Assembly (NCBI GenBank): GCA_024180945.1
Contig: JAKSGN010000038.1
Coordinates: 1,798,001-1,862,000 of the forward strand
Reading direction: 5' to 3'
Source: Macrophomina tecta
Taxonomy: Eukaryota > Ascomycota > Dothideomycetes > Botryosphaeriales > Botryosphaeriaceae
DNA: 64,000 nt
Shown: positions 32,727-45,177 of the stretch, piece after piece
How positions within the stretch are numbered: the first letter of the stretch is position 1
Layout of the letters: every line of letters starts with the position of its first letter
The notes under the pieces: model-generated
The model's input: only the letters and a program-made list of their open reading frames with translations
Databases searched by the model: none
Told to the model about the DNA's origin: nothing
Translations under genes and position numbers: made by a program

Positions 32727-34482
32727 CTATGCCTTCTCCCTCCTCTCCCAGACAATTACTGCAGGCCTCTGGGGCTGCGAGAAAAGAGACTAGAGGAGTG
32801 TCAGCAATTGCTCCTATCCATGGGCTCGGGAAACTTACAGAGTAGTCAGTACCAACAACATTGTTGGAGCTGTCCATGTTCCTGAACTTGAACTCGCGGA
32901 CCAGGTTGGCAAGGATCGTTTGCAGTTGCACATACGCGAACTGCTCGCCAATGCACCTGTGGCGGCCTGCACCGAAGGGCAAGTACGGGCTGTTCGTGCC
33001 CTTGGAGACCAAACCGTAACCATAGTCAATTTGCTCCTCCTCCGCCGTATCATTCGACGCCTGATTGTCATCCCAGCGGTGAGGGTCCCAGTGCTCAGGG
33101 TGGGCAAAGTGTTCATCAGAAATAGCCGTAACACCAGGAGAAGCCAGAAGAACATGACCGGTGGGGATCGTGTAAGTCTTGCCGTTGCTGGACTCGATCA
33201 ACATGTCGTTCTTGACCTTGCGCATGATGCTGTGAATGGGAGCGTGGATGCGGAGAGTCTCTTTAACGACCTGCTGGTGGAGAGGCAGCCTTGCGAGATC
33301 ATCATGCTTGAGCGGCGGAAGATCGCTGCCTAGAACTTGCCTCTGCTCCTCCAGAAGTTCCTCGGTGATGTCCGGACGGGAGGCGAGGCGGAGGACAATC
33401 CAGGAAATGGTTGAGGAGGAAGAGTGCTGGCCGGCCATGAGAAGTGCAATCATCATGCATGCAATCTCCCTGTCAGGCAGAGGGGTACCATTTTTGTATG
33501 TCGAGGCCATCAGGTTCCAGATCATGTCCTCGCCTTCCTTCTTGACTTTGCCCTCCCTTCTAGCCTTAATGATATCCGTGTAGACCTCGACCATCTTGTT
33601 GTGCGCGTAGTCACGGCGTCTGTTCTGCGGAAGAGGAGCCCAGGGAAGCATGAAGTTGATGGGAGTGAAGCCCATATCAAGGTCATGATAAAGATCGGCG
33701 AAGGAAGCATCGAATCGCTCGCGGACCTCCTTGCCCTGCAGCGAGCGCGAAGCGGTGAAGATTGTGATCTCGGCCATGGTTTGGGGAACATCGACGGTGC
33801 CAGTCTCGCCCTTGAAAGTGGGAGTGCGCTTGATATAATCCTGGACTTCGGCGGTGATGAGGTCGACGTATGAGCGCAAGGCCTCGCTAGTAAGACCGAA
33901 TTTGACGAACTGGACGGTAGGTAAGCATTCCGAGCAGCCTTGGAGAGGTGGAGGTAGGTGGTGCGGTACCTTCTTCTGCTCCATGAGCTTCGAATTGGGA
34001 CAATCGTACACGACATCCTTGCCGAAAACCGGAGTGGTGAGGGGACTGTAGATCTCTTCGGCATTGACGTCCTTGAGCTTTCCGTTCAGGATGAAATCAT
34101 TGCCTTTGGTGCCAAGGCAGACGGTGGTAGGCTTGCCGAGAAGAATGAAAGTGAAGACATCGCCGTACTATCCAAAGTTTATTGCGGTCAGCCAAGGCCA
34201 ACGGTCGGTACCGACTAAACAGCTGGCGCCACGTACCTTCTGGCGATTTGAGAAAAAGAACTTGTAGGGCTCCATCCCATAAGTGACGGTACTACCGATG
34301 AAAGGCACATAGTGAAAGACGACCGGAGGCTTGTTCGGATCCTTGAACAGAAGCTGCCTCAGAACATTGAGGACGACAGCGGCAACGAAGAATGCGGTGA
34401 AAACGACGGAAACTCGAGAGAGCGTGGAGGCGGACGAGTACCAATCGACCGCAGGAGCGGCAAGCTCACCGAGAACACCCAT
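32727..34482 (-). CDS. CYP51: Lanosterol/eburicol 14-alpha-demethylase CYP51 (Erg11)
   Basis: Minus-strand exons are 34482-34237, 34167-33970, 33909-32839 and 32789-32727, giving 525 aa; introns are 69, 60 and 49 bp. The N-terminal hydrophobic segment (about residues 23-43) anchors it in the ER. The I-helix has MAGQHSSSS (306-314), ExxR is ETLR (365-368), and the haem loop is [10 protein letters not shown] (460-469) with Cys467. The substrate-loop text DVVYDCPN and the YGYGLVSKG block match unmutated-looking azole-target enzymes. The last short exon ([15 protein letters not shown]) restores the conserved C-terminus. The enzyme removes the 14-alpha methyl group in ergosterol synthesis. Intron 2 is a multiple of three without a stop. 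Confidence 0.97.
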
Positions 34483-35543
34483 GGCGGCGTAGCGAGGGCG
34501 TCGACTTGTCGGGGTGGTGGTGGTTGTGGTGGATGTAGGGAGGCGGTGGATATAGCGTAATTATTCTCTGGACTGGACGCAAGTACCAGGGAACCGAGCT
34601 GCAAAGGCGGTGAAAGGGGCTTTTCCCGGAGGAGATGGCGCCCATCCATCGACTGGGCCGTTTCTCACGCCACGACAGCCGACAAAAGCCAGATTTTTCT
34701 GTTTTGTGGTCGGCTCAGATGAAGGAGCGACGCTGATATGCCGTGCAAGATTTGGCGGCAGCTGTTGCGCTGGCGGGCCAGTTGCTGGCAGCGCGAATTA
34801 CGCAGCATCCCATTCTAATGGCTTCGCAACATCCACTGCACCGGCCAACAACAACGTTACGCTCGTACGGTAAATGCGCGACCACCATCCGCGCGTTCGA
34901 CCCGCGCTCACTCAACCTTCTTCCTCGTACCACTAGTTCGGCAAGCGGAGATCTCCCTTCCGGTACAGGGGCAGTTGCCTGGCAGGGTCTAGCAGGATAA
35001 GATTTATTGCGTCCACGTTGCTTCGCCACATTCTCTATGCACGCGGCGACTGCCACAAACCAGCTAGTCCAAAGCAGACGTTTATCTTGCGCCGAGGCCA
35101 AAAAAAAAAAAAAGGTGTAGGTATCCATAAGCAGGAAGCCCATCATGAAACAGATGTTGTATTTGTTGCGCTAATCTCGACGGGCGCCCTCAAACTATTG
35201 TACAAGAAGTATTGAAGATTCGCGGTTTACCGCTTAGAAAGGGTATGGAACACGGCGCGAACCAATGAGTGACGAATATGTTCGTCTTTTGCCTCGTAAT
35301 ATATGCGTGCTTTATAGTCGACGGCATGGAAGAGAACGAAGTAGAAATGTTGCATATCCGGTCGAATCCGTAACCCCGTACCATTTTTCCTTACGAGTAA
35401 AGTAGAGGACGCTGGACTTAAGAAAAATCTGAAACATCGAAGACTAGACTTTGCTTTGCCTGATGGGCACGACGGTGCTGATCAGGAAGCTCATTGCCCG
35501 TGGAAAAAAAGTGGCCTCATCAATTCATAGCAGGGACATTGCT
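34483..35543. other. Intergenic region: Rad53-like 3' end to CYP51 promoter
   Basis: This is about 1.06 kb upstream of CYP51 and downstream of the checkpoint kinase. It has a 14-nt A run at 35100-35113. No sterol-regulatory element could be assigned confidently, and no gene was seen. Confidence 0.5.
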
Positions 35544-37723
35544 TCAATCAGTGGCGTCGGGGTACCTGCTTGTCTCGTTTCCATAGAGGGTTTCATCACC
35601 CTTACCGCCCATTCCCATGAACTCGTCAGGGTCTCTGTTTTTCGATGGTGTATCTTCCTTCCCATTCCTAGCCTTATTCTTGGACTTAGTGGGAGATTTC
35701 TCGACTGATTGCGAGCCATTGTAGCCGTTCTTCTCGTATATCTTGAGGGGCGGAGCGTCGTTAGACAGTTCTATGACTTTGCTGACCTTCACGTCATTGA
35801 TGCTACTCAGCAGTGTCCGCTCACGCTGAACTTTGCGTTTGGCGAAATCAAGACTGCCCAAGGCTCCAGTTAAGCCGTCAGTGGAGTCAATACTCGCTCC
35901 AGGACCACACGCGTTGCGGGTCCAAGGGTGCTCAAGGCATTCCTCGATGGTGATGCGCTTATCAACATCGACGGTCAACATCTTGTCGATGAGGTCCAGA
36001 GCTGGGTCGCCAACAGAGTCCCAATACGGACTCGGATAGTCGAATCTGCCGAGCTTGATTTGTTGCGACAATGTATAAGGGTTTTCGGGCGAGTACAGCT
36101 CGTCCGAGAAGGGCGGGAATCCGCAGAGACAGATGTAGAGAACCACACCAAGAGACCAAACATCGACGGCACGGGTATAGCGGCGATGATTCGACGCTTC
36201 CAAAATCTCTGGTGCAACATAGCTAGGGGTGCCGCAGAGTGTGGTGGTGAATGATTCTTCTCCAATAATCTTCGCCAGACCGAAATCGGCAAGCTTGATA
36301 TTCAAGTCCTTGTCTACCAAGAGAATGTTCTCGGGCTTGATATCTCGGTGTACAATGTTGCGTTCATGCTGTCATGGCTGTTAAAAGATAGTTGTTCCGG
36401 TTTGGTTGATGCCTTCCACTTACCAGGTATTTGACACCCTGAAAAAGCTGCACGAATACTTTCCTTGTTTCATCCTCCGTGAGCTTCTGCTTCATCACGA
36501 TCCAGTTGAAGAGCTCTCCTTCTGGGGCAAGTTCCAGAACAAGGTAGACGCCATCAGCCTCATCGAATGTGTCTTTGAGGCAGAGCAGCGAAGGATGGCT
36601 CACGCTCATCAAAACGGCAATCTCTTGCTGCAACCCTTCCACCTTTGAGCGATCTGACGAACCGCCCCGTTTTTCGAACTTCTTCACCGCATAGCGCTGT
36701 CCACTTGACTTCTCGATACAGAGATAAACGGAGGCAAAATGGCCCTTGCCAAGCTGCTCTTGGACACTGAATTGCTCCCTGAAGCCGTTGGTGGAACGCT
36801 GACTCCGAGGATAGCGGAAGGTGCACTTTGCTTCGCCCACAATGTGGATCTGGTCACCCTCCTGTAATTCGCGGCGCTTGTTGCGGCCAACGATGGCATC
36901 GTTCACAAAGGTTCCATTGGCCGAGAGATCTTCGAGGACAGCAACCGCACCGCCGTCTTTGTGCTCGAGGAACAGCAAGCAGTGGCGGTTAGAGACGGTC
37001 GGGGCCTTGATGATGCGATCTGTCGCGCTGTCATGTTAACATAACTCCCAAGCTCCTTCTTGCCCGAAAACGCGGGTTTACGTACCACACTCCGGATGCC
37101 TCCCAATAAGAAACCCGCCTGCTGGAACGCCATCTTTCTGTTTCTTTTCTTCGTACTCCTCCTCTTGCTTCTCGAGCGCTCCCTTGTCAACGACTGTTTT
37201 ACCGGACGACAGAGGAGGCGGACGAGGGACGGGACATGCGCTGCGCCGTCTTAGAACAAGCACATCCCCGAATTTGTCATCCATCGGCACGAGATATCCC
37301 CAAACACCTTCGCCCTCTTCATCTTGCACTTCATACCATGGTCCGGGTGGATAGATAAACTGCGAGAAGGGTTGCGTGTCCGAGGGCGGCGATGACAAGC
37401 CGGTGCGTTGCGAGACATCGGCAGAGGCTTTGATGGCGTCGGATGCTTTGGAGGGAGGTGTTGCGGTGCCGTCTTTGGAGTGGTCGGTCGCTGTTGAGCC
37501 GCCGTGGGTCAAGGGGGAAGGGAAAGCAGCGTTATGCTTCTTCAACGGCGTATCCGGACCGTTGTCAGCATCCAGCAGCTCCGTCCGCGGCTTCTTGTAC
37601 TCGGTGTCCTCTTCGCCGGCGGATTGCTGGAGAGAAAAGTCAGCAGGAGGCAGATGCGCGAGCTGGAGCGATGCGACGCACCAATGCGCGCTTCAATTGA
37701 CTCTTTTCTGGCTGTGGCGCCAT
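35544..37723 (-). CDS. FHA-domain checkpoint kinase, Rad53/Cds1/Chk2 family (PRD-4-like)
   Basis: Minus-strand exons are 37723-37682, 37626-37086, 37019-36424 and 36368-35544, giving 667 aa; introns are 55, 66 and 55 bp. A disordered Ser/Thr/Pro leader precedes an FHA domain at about 165-265 (GRHPECD 189-195, SNRH 204-207, SANGTFVND). The kinase domain follows (about 278-545): glycine loop GKGHFASV, Lys307, HRDIKPEN from 400, DFGLA from 421 and the activation loop TTTLCGTPSYVAPE. The tail is basic, rich in Ser and Lys. One FHA plus kinase fits fungal Chk2-type kinases, which act in DNA-damage checkpoints and, in Neurospora, clock resetting. The short first exon is assigned by frame and splice signals. 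Confidence 0.93.
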
Positions 37724-39102
37724 GATCGCAGGCAGCTGGAGCTGAGACTGCCCTTTTCGGATGTCGAGGGACTCGAGGACTGGTCGTGCACGAACAGGTG
37801 GAGATATGTACCGGGAGAAGCGCGGTCTTGCACGTCGTAGCGAGGGGGAGGGCAAATTAATCTAGCTAGGCAATAGAACGGAGGAAGGATGGCGTTGCAG
37901 CCTTGGGAGTTCGTTGGAGCGAGACAGAAGGCATCCGCGGACAGGTCTTGGCGCGGGCGCGCGACAGACGGGCGGAGCCAGCGTGGATCTGACCTTTGAT
38001 TCGCCTGTGACGAAGGGTCCGCCGTCGCCTGCTCGAGATGCCCTCTTATCCGCGATCGCAAGCCCATCAAGCTGCCCACCCCCAGTCCCTGCAGATCCCA
38101 AACAATGGCCGCTCATTGCCCGCCCGCATTCCCCTTCTTGTCAGCTGGACGCTTTGCGCAGGGTTGCGAGGATTTTGTGGCGCTGTTCGAGCGATCAACA
38201 AGCCGGCTGCGTAGCGACTGGCAGCGCGTCGCCCTACAACCCCGGGTATGTCTGCTTGCGGCAAGATGAGTAATTGGTCCCGCTCGTCCCTGACTGACCT
38301 AACGTCATAGCATGAGGGCTTGGCCTGGCTGTGCATTATTCGAAGCCTTACACGTGATTCAGTCTGCTTTGGAGATGCAAGCCGAGAGTGCTTTGACCCA
38401 GACGAGGAGAGCGATGAGGCAAGAATTAAGCTACGTAACGTCTATTTTGGAGCGTCTACAGCTCATCAATGCAGGAAGTACTACCGCGGGATCGCGGCGC
38501 CACACCGTCACCGTACGTTGAATACAGTATCTTGCTTTCCCCCGTATACTGTGTACCGGTTCTGTACTTCAGTCTCCATAATCTGCCCGCTGGTTGCGAT
38601 TTCTCCGTAGAGTACGTGCGTGAGTTGGTGGTCCCGCCGCGATTTAGCGCCCAAGTTCGGAACGTAGGTGTGATGGGAGGCATCAGTATGACGGTAAGCA
38701 TCAAAGAAGTACAAGCAACCGAGCGGGGCTAACAACTTGGAAGAATCACCCAGTGACAGATATGCCTGTCTTCTTCGTGCACCCATGCAATACAGCTGCC
38801 GCTCTTGAAGAGTCGGCATCAGAGTCGGAGCCATCACCCCTGGAGTATATGCTGCAATGGTTCGGAATAATCGGTGCATGCGTGGGCTTGCAAATACCAC
38901 TGGACCTCGCATTACAAGCAGATCGAGCCTCTTGAGGAAAGCAACCCCGGAATCGTGCTCCTGTATTGTGGAATCAGACTTGACTAGTCAAAAGAGAACC
39001 ATAACGCCATGGGCTACCTTGTGGGAGTAAGATCTTCAGCTCTCTGCCACAGCGTCCTGCAGGGATGTCAGGAACGCCGCCGGGCATCTGATCTTGGGGA
39101 GT
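37724..39102. other. Intergenic region between the checkpoint kinase and the snRNP gene
   Basis: This is about 1.4 kb upstream of the kinase gene and downstream of the snRNP gene. Only short overlapping frames occur, and nothing is recognised. Confidence 0.5.
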
Positions 39103-39812
39103 TCAGTCGGATTCGTCCATTTCCATCTCGGCCTCGTCGTCCTCGTCCTCCTCCGCGGGCGGTTGCTCGATCTTCGCACGCTTGGCCTCGCCAGCTCCTG
39201 ACTCCTCGGCCTTCCTCTTCGTGTTATCTGCGCCATCGACTCCATTGGCCAGGGGAGGTGCGGGTAGTGACGACGGAGGGTTGTTGAAGATGGATTGTTG
39301 GAGGCTGGTAGGAGCGACGGTGGCAGGGCCAGGATGTGCGACCTGGGGCTGGTTGAAGGTGCCGTCCAGCTTTGCAACATAGTTCGACTTCGACTTCGCG
39401 TATTGGATGCTCTAGATGTCTTATCAGGAATTTGTAACATCTTTGAAAGTGAGAGTGGGTAAGCGTACCATCTTCTTCCCAAAGAACTCAAACCCCTGAA
39501 GGCTCCTCATGGCCTGGGTCGCCTTGGGAATGTCTTGAAACACAATGTGAGCTTGGCCACGCATCTTTATCGTCTTCAAGGTGATGATGTCCAGAACACT
39601 GCCGTAGGTGCTGAATATTAGGTAGAGTTGGCGCTTGAGGTTCTTCTTCGGCAGCTTGTCAGGAAGGTTGCTGCAGTACAGCCTGTAGCATGTCGTCAGC
39701 GTTCTCTGTTGGAGTATCTAACCGGTAGTCTCACTTACGTCTGGTTTGGCGGAGGACCTGCGGGCTTTGCCTGGTCAGCCCTGGCGGTGTCGGTCTTCGG
39801 ACGGGCTGCCAT
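39103..39812 (-). CDS. U2B''/U1A-type snRNP RNA-binding protein (Msl1-like)
   Basis: Minus-strand exons are 39812-39739, 39682-39469 and 39411-39103, giving 198 aa; introns are 56 and 57 bp. One RRM covers about residues 24-103. RNP2 is LYCSNL (26-31) and RNP1 RGQAHIVF (66-73). The text KMRGQAHIVFQD, SLQGFEFFGKKM and IQYAKSKS is characteristic of U1A/U2B''. The C-terminal third is Pro/Ala-rich and then strongly acidic, ending EMEMDESD, and no second RRM is seen. Msl1/U2B'' binds stem-loop IV of U2 snRNA in the spliceosome. In fungi with a single such protein, U1A and U2B'' functions may be combined. Confidence 0.94.
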
Positions 39813-40153
39813 TGCGGATTCAGCGCGGCGGGAGTGAGGGAAGTGATCGCAATGGAGGGCGTAGCGCGTCGGAATTAGAGGGCAGCGTTATGCCAGTCTG
39901 TGCAGGCAGTGAGGTGGAGGGTGTGACGCAGGTGGGCAGTAAAGTAGTCTACGCGCGCTCAGGTCGCTGCTGTGAGCTCTCGTTCTGGCGAAATCAGAAG
40001 GCGCCGAAAATTACGCCGAGCGACGCACCCTGGTCGCGCTGCGGCGTCATCAGCCGCCCCCTCCACACTATCCCGCTCCTCTTACTCACCTCACATCCGC
40101 AATAGTAGAGAGCTCCTCCTATTGTGGCTGCAATTCTCAAACAAACAATCGAT
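39813..40153. promoter_or_regulatory. Divergent promoter between the snRNP gene and ARPC1
   Basis: This 341-bp region separates the start codons of two divergently transcribed genes and must hold both core promoters. No specific element is assigned. Confidence 0.6.
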
Positions 40154-41336
40154 ATGGCGCCCGCGGAAGTCCACCACATTTTCCACCATCCCATCGCGGA
40201 CCACTCCTTCACGGCCGACCGCTCTGGCGTCGCCGTCACCCGTGAGAATAACGTCGAGCTCTATGAGCGCTCCGGCGGCAAGTTCCAGCTCAGTGATGTC
40301 CTCACCGGCCATGACAAGACTGTAACCGGTGTGGACATCGCTCCTAACAGCGGCAAGATTGTGACCTGCTCCCAGGGTAAGCTACACCACCAATTGGGCC
40401 GCCATCGGACAGACAGCCCCGCGTATCCCTGAAGCCTGAAGCATAGCTGACTCACCACCGCCAACAGACCGCAACGCGTACGTCTGGGAGCCTACCGCTG
40501 CTGGCTGGAAGCCAACGCTCGTTCTCCTCCGCATCAACCGCGCCGCGACCTGCGTGCGCTGGTCGCCCTCGGAGACCAAGTTCGCCGTGGGCAGCGGCGC
40601 GCGCGTCATCGCGACCTGCTACTTCGAGGAGGAAAACGACTGGTGGGTGTCGAAGCACCTCAAGAAGCCGATCCGCAGCACCATCACTTCGGTCGCCTGG
40701 CACCCCAACAGCGTCCTGCTCGCCGCCGGCTCCGCCGACGGCCACGCCCGCGTCTTCTCCGCCTTCATCAAGGGCGTCGACCAGCGTCCGGAGCCGTCAG
40801 CCTGGGGCGAGCGCCTGCCCTTCAACACCGTCTGTGGCGAGTTCTTGAACAACACAGCTGGCTGGGTGCATAGCGTGTCCTTCAGCCCGAGCGGTAACGC
40901 CCTAGCATTCGCCGCGCACGACAGCAGCGTGACGGTCGTGTACCCCTCCGCCCCTGACGCGCCGCCCAAGGCCGTGCTGAACATCAGCACGCAACTTCTA
41001 CCCTTCCAGTCGTTGCTTTTCACTAGCGAGGACACCATCATTGCCGCGGGCCACGACTGCGAGGCTTACCGGTTCCAGGGCAACGAAGGTGGTTGGCAGC
41101 TGGTTGGATCACTGGAGACTAAGGATGCTGCCAAAGCGGGTGGTGATGAAGAGGAGAGTGCCAGGAACATGTTTAGGCAGATGGATCTGAAGGGCAAGGT
41201 CAAAGATGACACGAAGCTGCAGACGACCCACCAGAACACTATCCAGATGATGCGAAGCTATGAGGAGACTGGCGGTCAAATAACGAAGATCAGCTCCAGT
41301 GGTGTTGATGGAAGGGTTGTTGTCTGGAATATCTAG
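40154..41336 (+). CDS. ARC40: Arp2/3 complex subunit 1 (ARPC1/Arc40), WD40 protein
   Basis: Exons are 40154-40376 and 40468-41336, giving 363 aa; the 91-bp intron joins CSQ to DRNAYVW. ATG 40154 is the first ATG; ten upstream in-frame codons begin with GTG. WD40 repeats fill the protein, for example LTGHDKTVTGVDIAP, VRWSPSETKFAVGSG and SVAWHPNSVLLAAGSADGHARVFSA. The final repeat is ITKISSSGVDGRVVVWNI at the extreme C-terminus, as in ARPC1. It is the propeller subunit of the actin-nucleating Arp2/3 complex at cortical patches and endocytic sites. It is divergent from the snRNP gene. Confidence 0.96.
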
Positions 41337-41799
41337 ATATATTATACATATCTGATTGAAATGGGCGTTTGAAAATAGCGTCATTCAAAATCAAATGAGA
41401 GCACCTCAAGGTCTCAGAAGGTGGCGTGAATTCTCAATTCGTTACTGCCGTGCGCTCTACGCTCTAACAAGGCAAGGAATTCGCGTCAATGCCGACCTCT
41501 GTAAGCGCAGGTTCTCATGTAAGGCCAAAAATAAGCCCGCGAGATTACATGAATAGACGCAATTATTCATTGCTGAGTGAAGTGAAGCCTTTGTCCCCCT
41601 CCCCGGGGAACTCCTCTCCCCCCACCACCCAAAGTAAACGCAAATACCCGTCCCCATTGCGAGAAAAGAGCCGGTGTGTATCTTTCTCCCGTTGAATCCA
41701 TAGAACGCCGTCGCTGTACTGTACTTTTAATACACTTTTGTACACAATCTCATGCAAGAGTAGGGAGACTGGTGATTTAAAAATAGAATAATGATGAGA
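41337..41799. other. Convergent intergenic region ARPC1/MDM31
   Basis: This is a 463-bp stretch between two 3' ends. It contains AT-rich sequence just after the ARPC1 stop. No gene was seen. Confidence 0.6.
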
Positions 41800-43987
41800 T
41801 CAGGCGATGTTACCCGCCAGTCCGAGGAAAAGCGCCTGCGCGGCGAGTTGAAGTGTCCAGATGCCGACTTTCTTGAAGCGACGGGCGCGCATCTGATGAT
41901 CGTCATTAATATCGCGGGCGAATGCCTCGTAGAGCTGCAGTATATGTCAGTAAGAAGGCCACAGAGTGGGATAAAACGCTACGCACCTCGCGGGAGAGGT
42001 CATCCATAAGACCACTGTCATAAATGGTCCATGACCCGTCGAATTCACTGGCGCGCTTGACGACGCGGCAGTTGACGGGGATGAACGTCCGTTTCGAGTT
42101 GATGTAGGCCACTATTGGGCGTATCAGGGCATTGTTGACGTATGAAATATCGTTGGTGAACAAAGGCACCGCGGCGCGGACGTCGTTGAACTGGACACGC
42201 ATGTCCATGACAAGGAATCTCTTGTCGTCCTCGTTCAGATCCTGTTCTTTTTCAGGGGTGTCCTCTTTGTCAAGCTCACGAGACACTTCCCGATGGAAAT
42301 CACCGCCAATCCGGTTTCCAGTAGCAGCGACTGTTGCTTCCATGCGGTCGTAGAAGTCAGACATTACTTTCGCAATGCCATCTTCGTTATCCGCAGGGAA
42401 CATGATGTCAGCAACAATGTCTACGTTTCCCTCATGGATCCAGCCGAACGGACCGTCAACACCGCGATTGAGGTGATCAATATTGAGGCCATCGATCCGC
42501 ATCCGGCTGTGCTTCTTCCATTGAGTGAGACCGCCATCAGAAGCATCGGCCAAATGACCATCCGCATAATTGTGGGTTTGCCTTGGATGAATCGTGAAGA
42601 GCGAGTTGTCGATAGAACCGGACATGTTGTTGGCGGACAAGAAGTCGTAGAACAGCCACTGCTTTCTTAGCTGAGGCAAATCACATTGGTATATGCTAAC
42701 CGGGAAAGGTCTGAAGCCATCGGGCTGATAGACTGTAACGAGAAGATCTTCCATTTTGAAAGAGTCCAGCTCGAAGTCGCCAGGATTGTGCTCGTGTTTG
42801 TATGACCTTGGATCCACGGGTTCATCCGGGGGTATCAGATGTGTTCGGTCAACGACACCTCGAATTCCTTTGATTTCCACGTCTCGAAGAAGACCTTTTC
42901 CGTTGAACCATTTGGTGAAAGACAGAGTCACATTCACCGTATTGATAGTCAGGTCGAATTGGCTGTAGTTTCCGTCGTCTTCTCCCGCGGTCAAGTCATC
43001 GCTACCGTATTCTCTCGCAACAGCTGCAGCAGCTGCAGCAGCAGCCGAGTCCTGAGAACCTTTACTGACGTTGCCCTGGCCTTGGCCCGGTCTTCTAGAC
43101 ACAAAAACGTTCTTAAACGTGATGACGCCATCGCCCCACTTAGGAATGATGGCAGATTCGAAGACGACTCGAACTCCTGAAGACTTGGTGAGATAGTTGC
43201 CTACCCATCGCGCTAGAGTCTCCTGTGCCACTACTGTGTTGACCAAGAAGATGCACATGGAGAAGAATGTGGTTGTCCCGACGATGACCCACGCAAGATG
43301 ACCCAGAAGGATCCAAGAGAAGAAGGCGCTGATGTCATCCATATTGAACTTGCGCCCGCTCTTGATGGAGAACCATTTGAAGTGGACCTTAAAGCGAGAC
43401 CATGCGCCGTTAGCTGCAGCGAGCAGTTCTTCTTTTGTGGGGCGATGCGGAAGATGCGGGAGACGGTCCATGAAGTGTTTCCCAGCACCAGCACCTGCAC
43501 TGGCATTCGCGGAGCCGACACTCTTCTCTGACTGTGGCGGTTTTGAGGTCTCGGGTTTCGGAGGAGCGACATGAGTACTGGTGCGCGAATTTGCTCCATT
43601 GCTCGACGAGCTCTTATTGCGCCTGTTCAGGACTCCTCTCCTCCGCCGGGCTGTGGTGTGGGCTGAACGCTTCCATCCTGTGGTTGCAGACTGCAGTACA
43701 ATGCCGCCTGCTTGCGGTCTTCGCGGTGCGGTAGTTAAGGCCCTCGACGCGCATCCAAGACCTAGTAATGACGTCGTCGTCAGAGATGGGGAATGCGATG
43801 GCGTGGAAAGTGATTGCGGAAGCGCAGGATGGGCTCTCTGCGAGAAATGCCGAGCGAAGGAGACTGGCACTGGCAGAGTGTCGCGGAGAAGGCGTGCGGC
43901 AGAGGATGAGCTTGTGAGGCGCATTGGCAGGTCGACGATGGAGAGCAAGGTTCTTCCGCCGACCCGAGCGGCTACATGGCGACTCAT
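41800..43987 (-). CDS. Mitochondrial inner-membrane protein of the Mdm31/Mdm32 family
   Basis: Minus-strand exons are 43987-41987 and 41934-41800, giving 711 aa. The 52-bp intron near the end (donor GTGCGT, branch ACTGAC) restores DDLSRE-LYEAFARD and the conserved C-terminus ending GLAGNIA. The long Arg/Ser-rich N-terminus is a probable mitochondrial presequence. A hydrophobic stretch at about residues 225-265 (ISAFFSWILLGHLAWVIVG…) is a membrane anchor. Later family text includes GVITFKNVFVSR, GWIHEGNVDIVADI and YDSGLMDDLS. An Ala run is encoded by a GCN repeat near 43018-43045. Mdm31 and Mdm32 are needed for normal mitochondrial shape, nucleoids and lipid homeostasis in yeast. Confidence 0.93.
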
Positions 43988-44356
43988 TATTGCTATGTTG
44001 AGGACATGACGGAAAGGCCCTGGTGCCGTTGAGGGATAGGGCAGAGTGGACGGACAGAGGTAAGCCAGAAAAAGCGAGGCTTTACGCTGTGGAAGCGATC
44101 AGGGAAGAAGAGAGGATGACGCTCGTGCTCAAGAAACGAAAAGCGCGCGGCGATGATCGGGGCGCAACAGCGCCAGGGAATCTTAAGCCCGCGGCGCACG
44201 AGCCACCGCCAAGAGTTCACTGCAAAGCGCGAAGACGTCCGCGTCAAAAATTCCAGGCTCATCCCCACACGCACCCTCCCAAACACCCATCCGCGCGCGC
44301 ATTCTGCTCACCAACGCCTACAGCCCACAGCACTCGTAACATCCCCTCTGCCTACC
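43988..44356. promoter_or_regulatory. Divergent promoter between MDM31 and PNO1
   Basis: This is a 369-bp region between two start codons on opposite strands. No specific element is assigned, and no gene was seen. Confidence 0.6.
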
Positions 44357-45177
44357 ATGCCCGCACCGACTGCGCTGCAGCGCAAGCCTGAGGAGCTCGC
44401 TCAAGAAAACGCCATGACCGATATCCCCCAAGGTAAGCCAATATTCGCTGCATGTGCCGGCGCGCAATACCATCTCTGACAGACACTTTAGATGAAGGCG
44501 TTCCGCTCGACATCAACGCCACCGCGGAAAGCGAAGCTGCTCCCGCTCCGCACCCGTCTGAAGAGACCATGCAAATAGATACCGAAGGCCGCCCGCGTTT
44601 TGCCCCCGCCAAAGACATCCCGCTCTCCATGCGCATCGAAACCCGCAAGGTTCCTATTCCTCCGCACCGGATGACGCCCCTCAAGGCCTCCTGGCCGAAG
44701 ATCTACCCACCCCTTGTCGAGCATCTGAAGCTCCAAGTCCGCATGAACATCAAGAACAAGGCTGTCGAGCTCCGCACCTCGAAGCACACCACTGATAGCG
44801 GCGCATTGCAGAAAGGGGAAGACTTCGTCAAGGCCTTCAGTCTGGGCTTCGATGTCGATGACGCTATTGCTCTTCTAAGACTGGACGACCTCTATATTGA
44901 GACTTTTGAGATCAAGGACGTCAAGACTCTCAATGGAGACCATTTGAGCAGGGCAATTGGCCGTATTGCTGGAAAGGATGGCAAGACCAAATTCGCCATC
45001 GAGAACGCCTCGCGGACTAGGATTGTTCTCGCAGATCAGAAGATTCACATCCTTGGTGGCTTCAAGAACATCCATGTTGCTCGGGAGGCTGTCGTGTCGC
45101 TGATTCTGGGTGCTCCCCCGGGTAAGGTCTACGGCAACCTGCGCACTGTGGCTTCTAGGATGAAAGAGAGATTCTGA
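44357..45177 (+). CDS. PNO1: Pre-rRNA processing KH protein Pno1/Dim2
   Basis: Exons are 44357-44432 and 44492-45177, giving 253 aa; the 59-bp intron joins MTDIPQ to DEGVPLD. The N-terminal 85 residues are acidic and probably disordered. The core has RIETRKVPIPPHRMTPLK, the degenerate first KH module (WPKIYPPLVEHLKLQVRMN), and the second KH region with GRIAGKDGKTKFAIENASRTRI and HILGGFKNI. The ending GKVYGNLRTVASRMKERF is highly typical. Pno1/Dim2 accompanies pre-40S particles from nucleolus to cytoplasm, recruits the dimethylase Dim1 and controls cleavage by Nob1. It is divergent from the MDM31 homologue. Confidence 0.96.
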
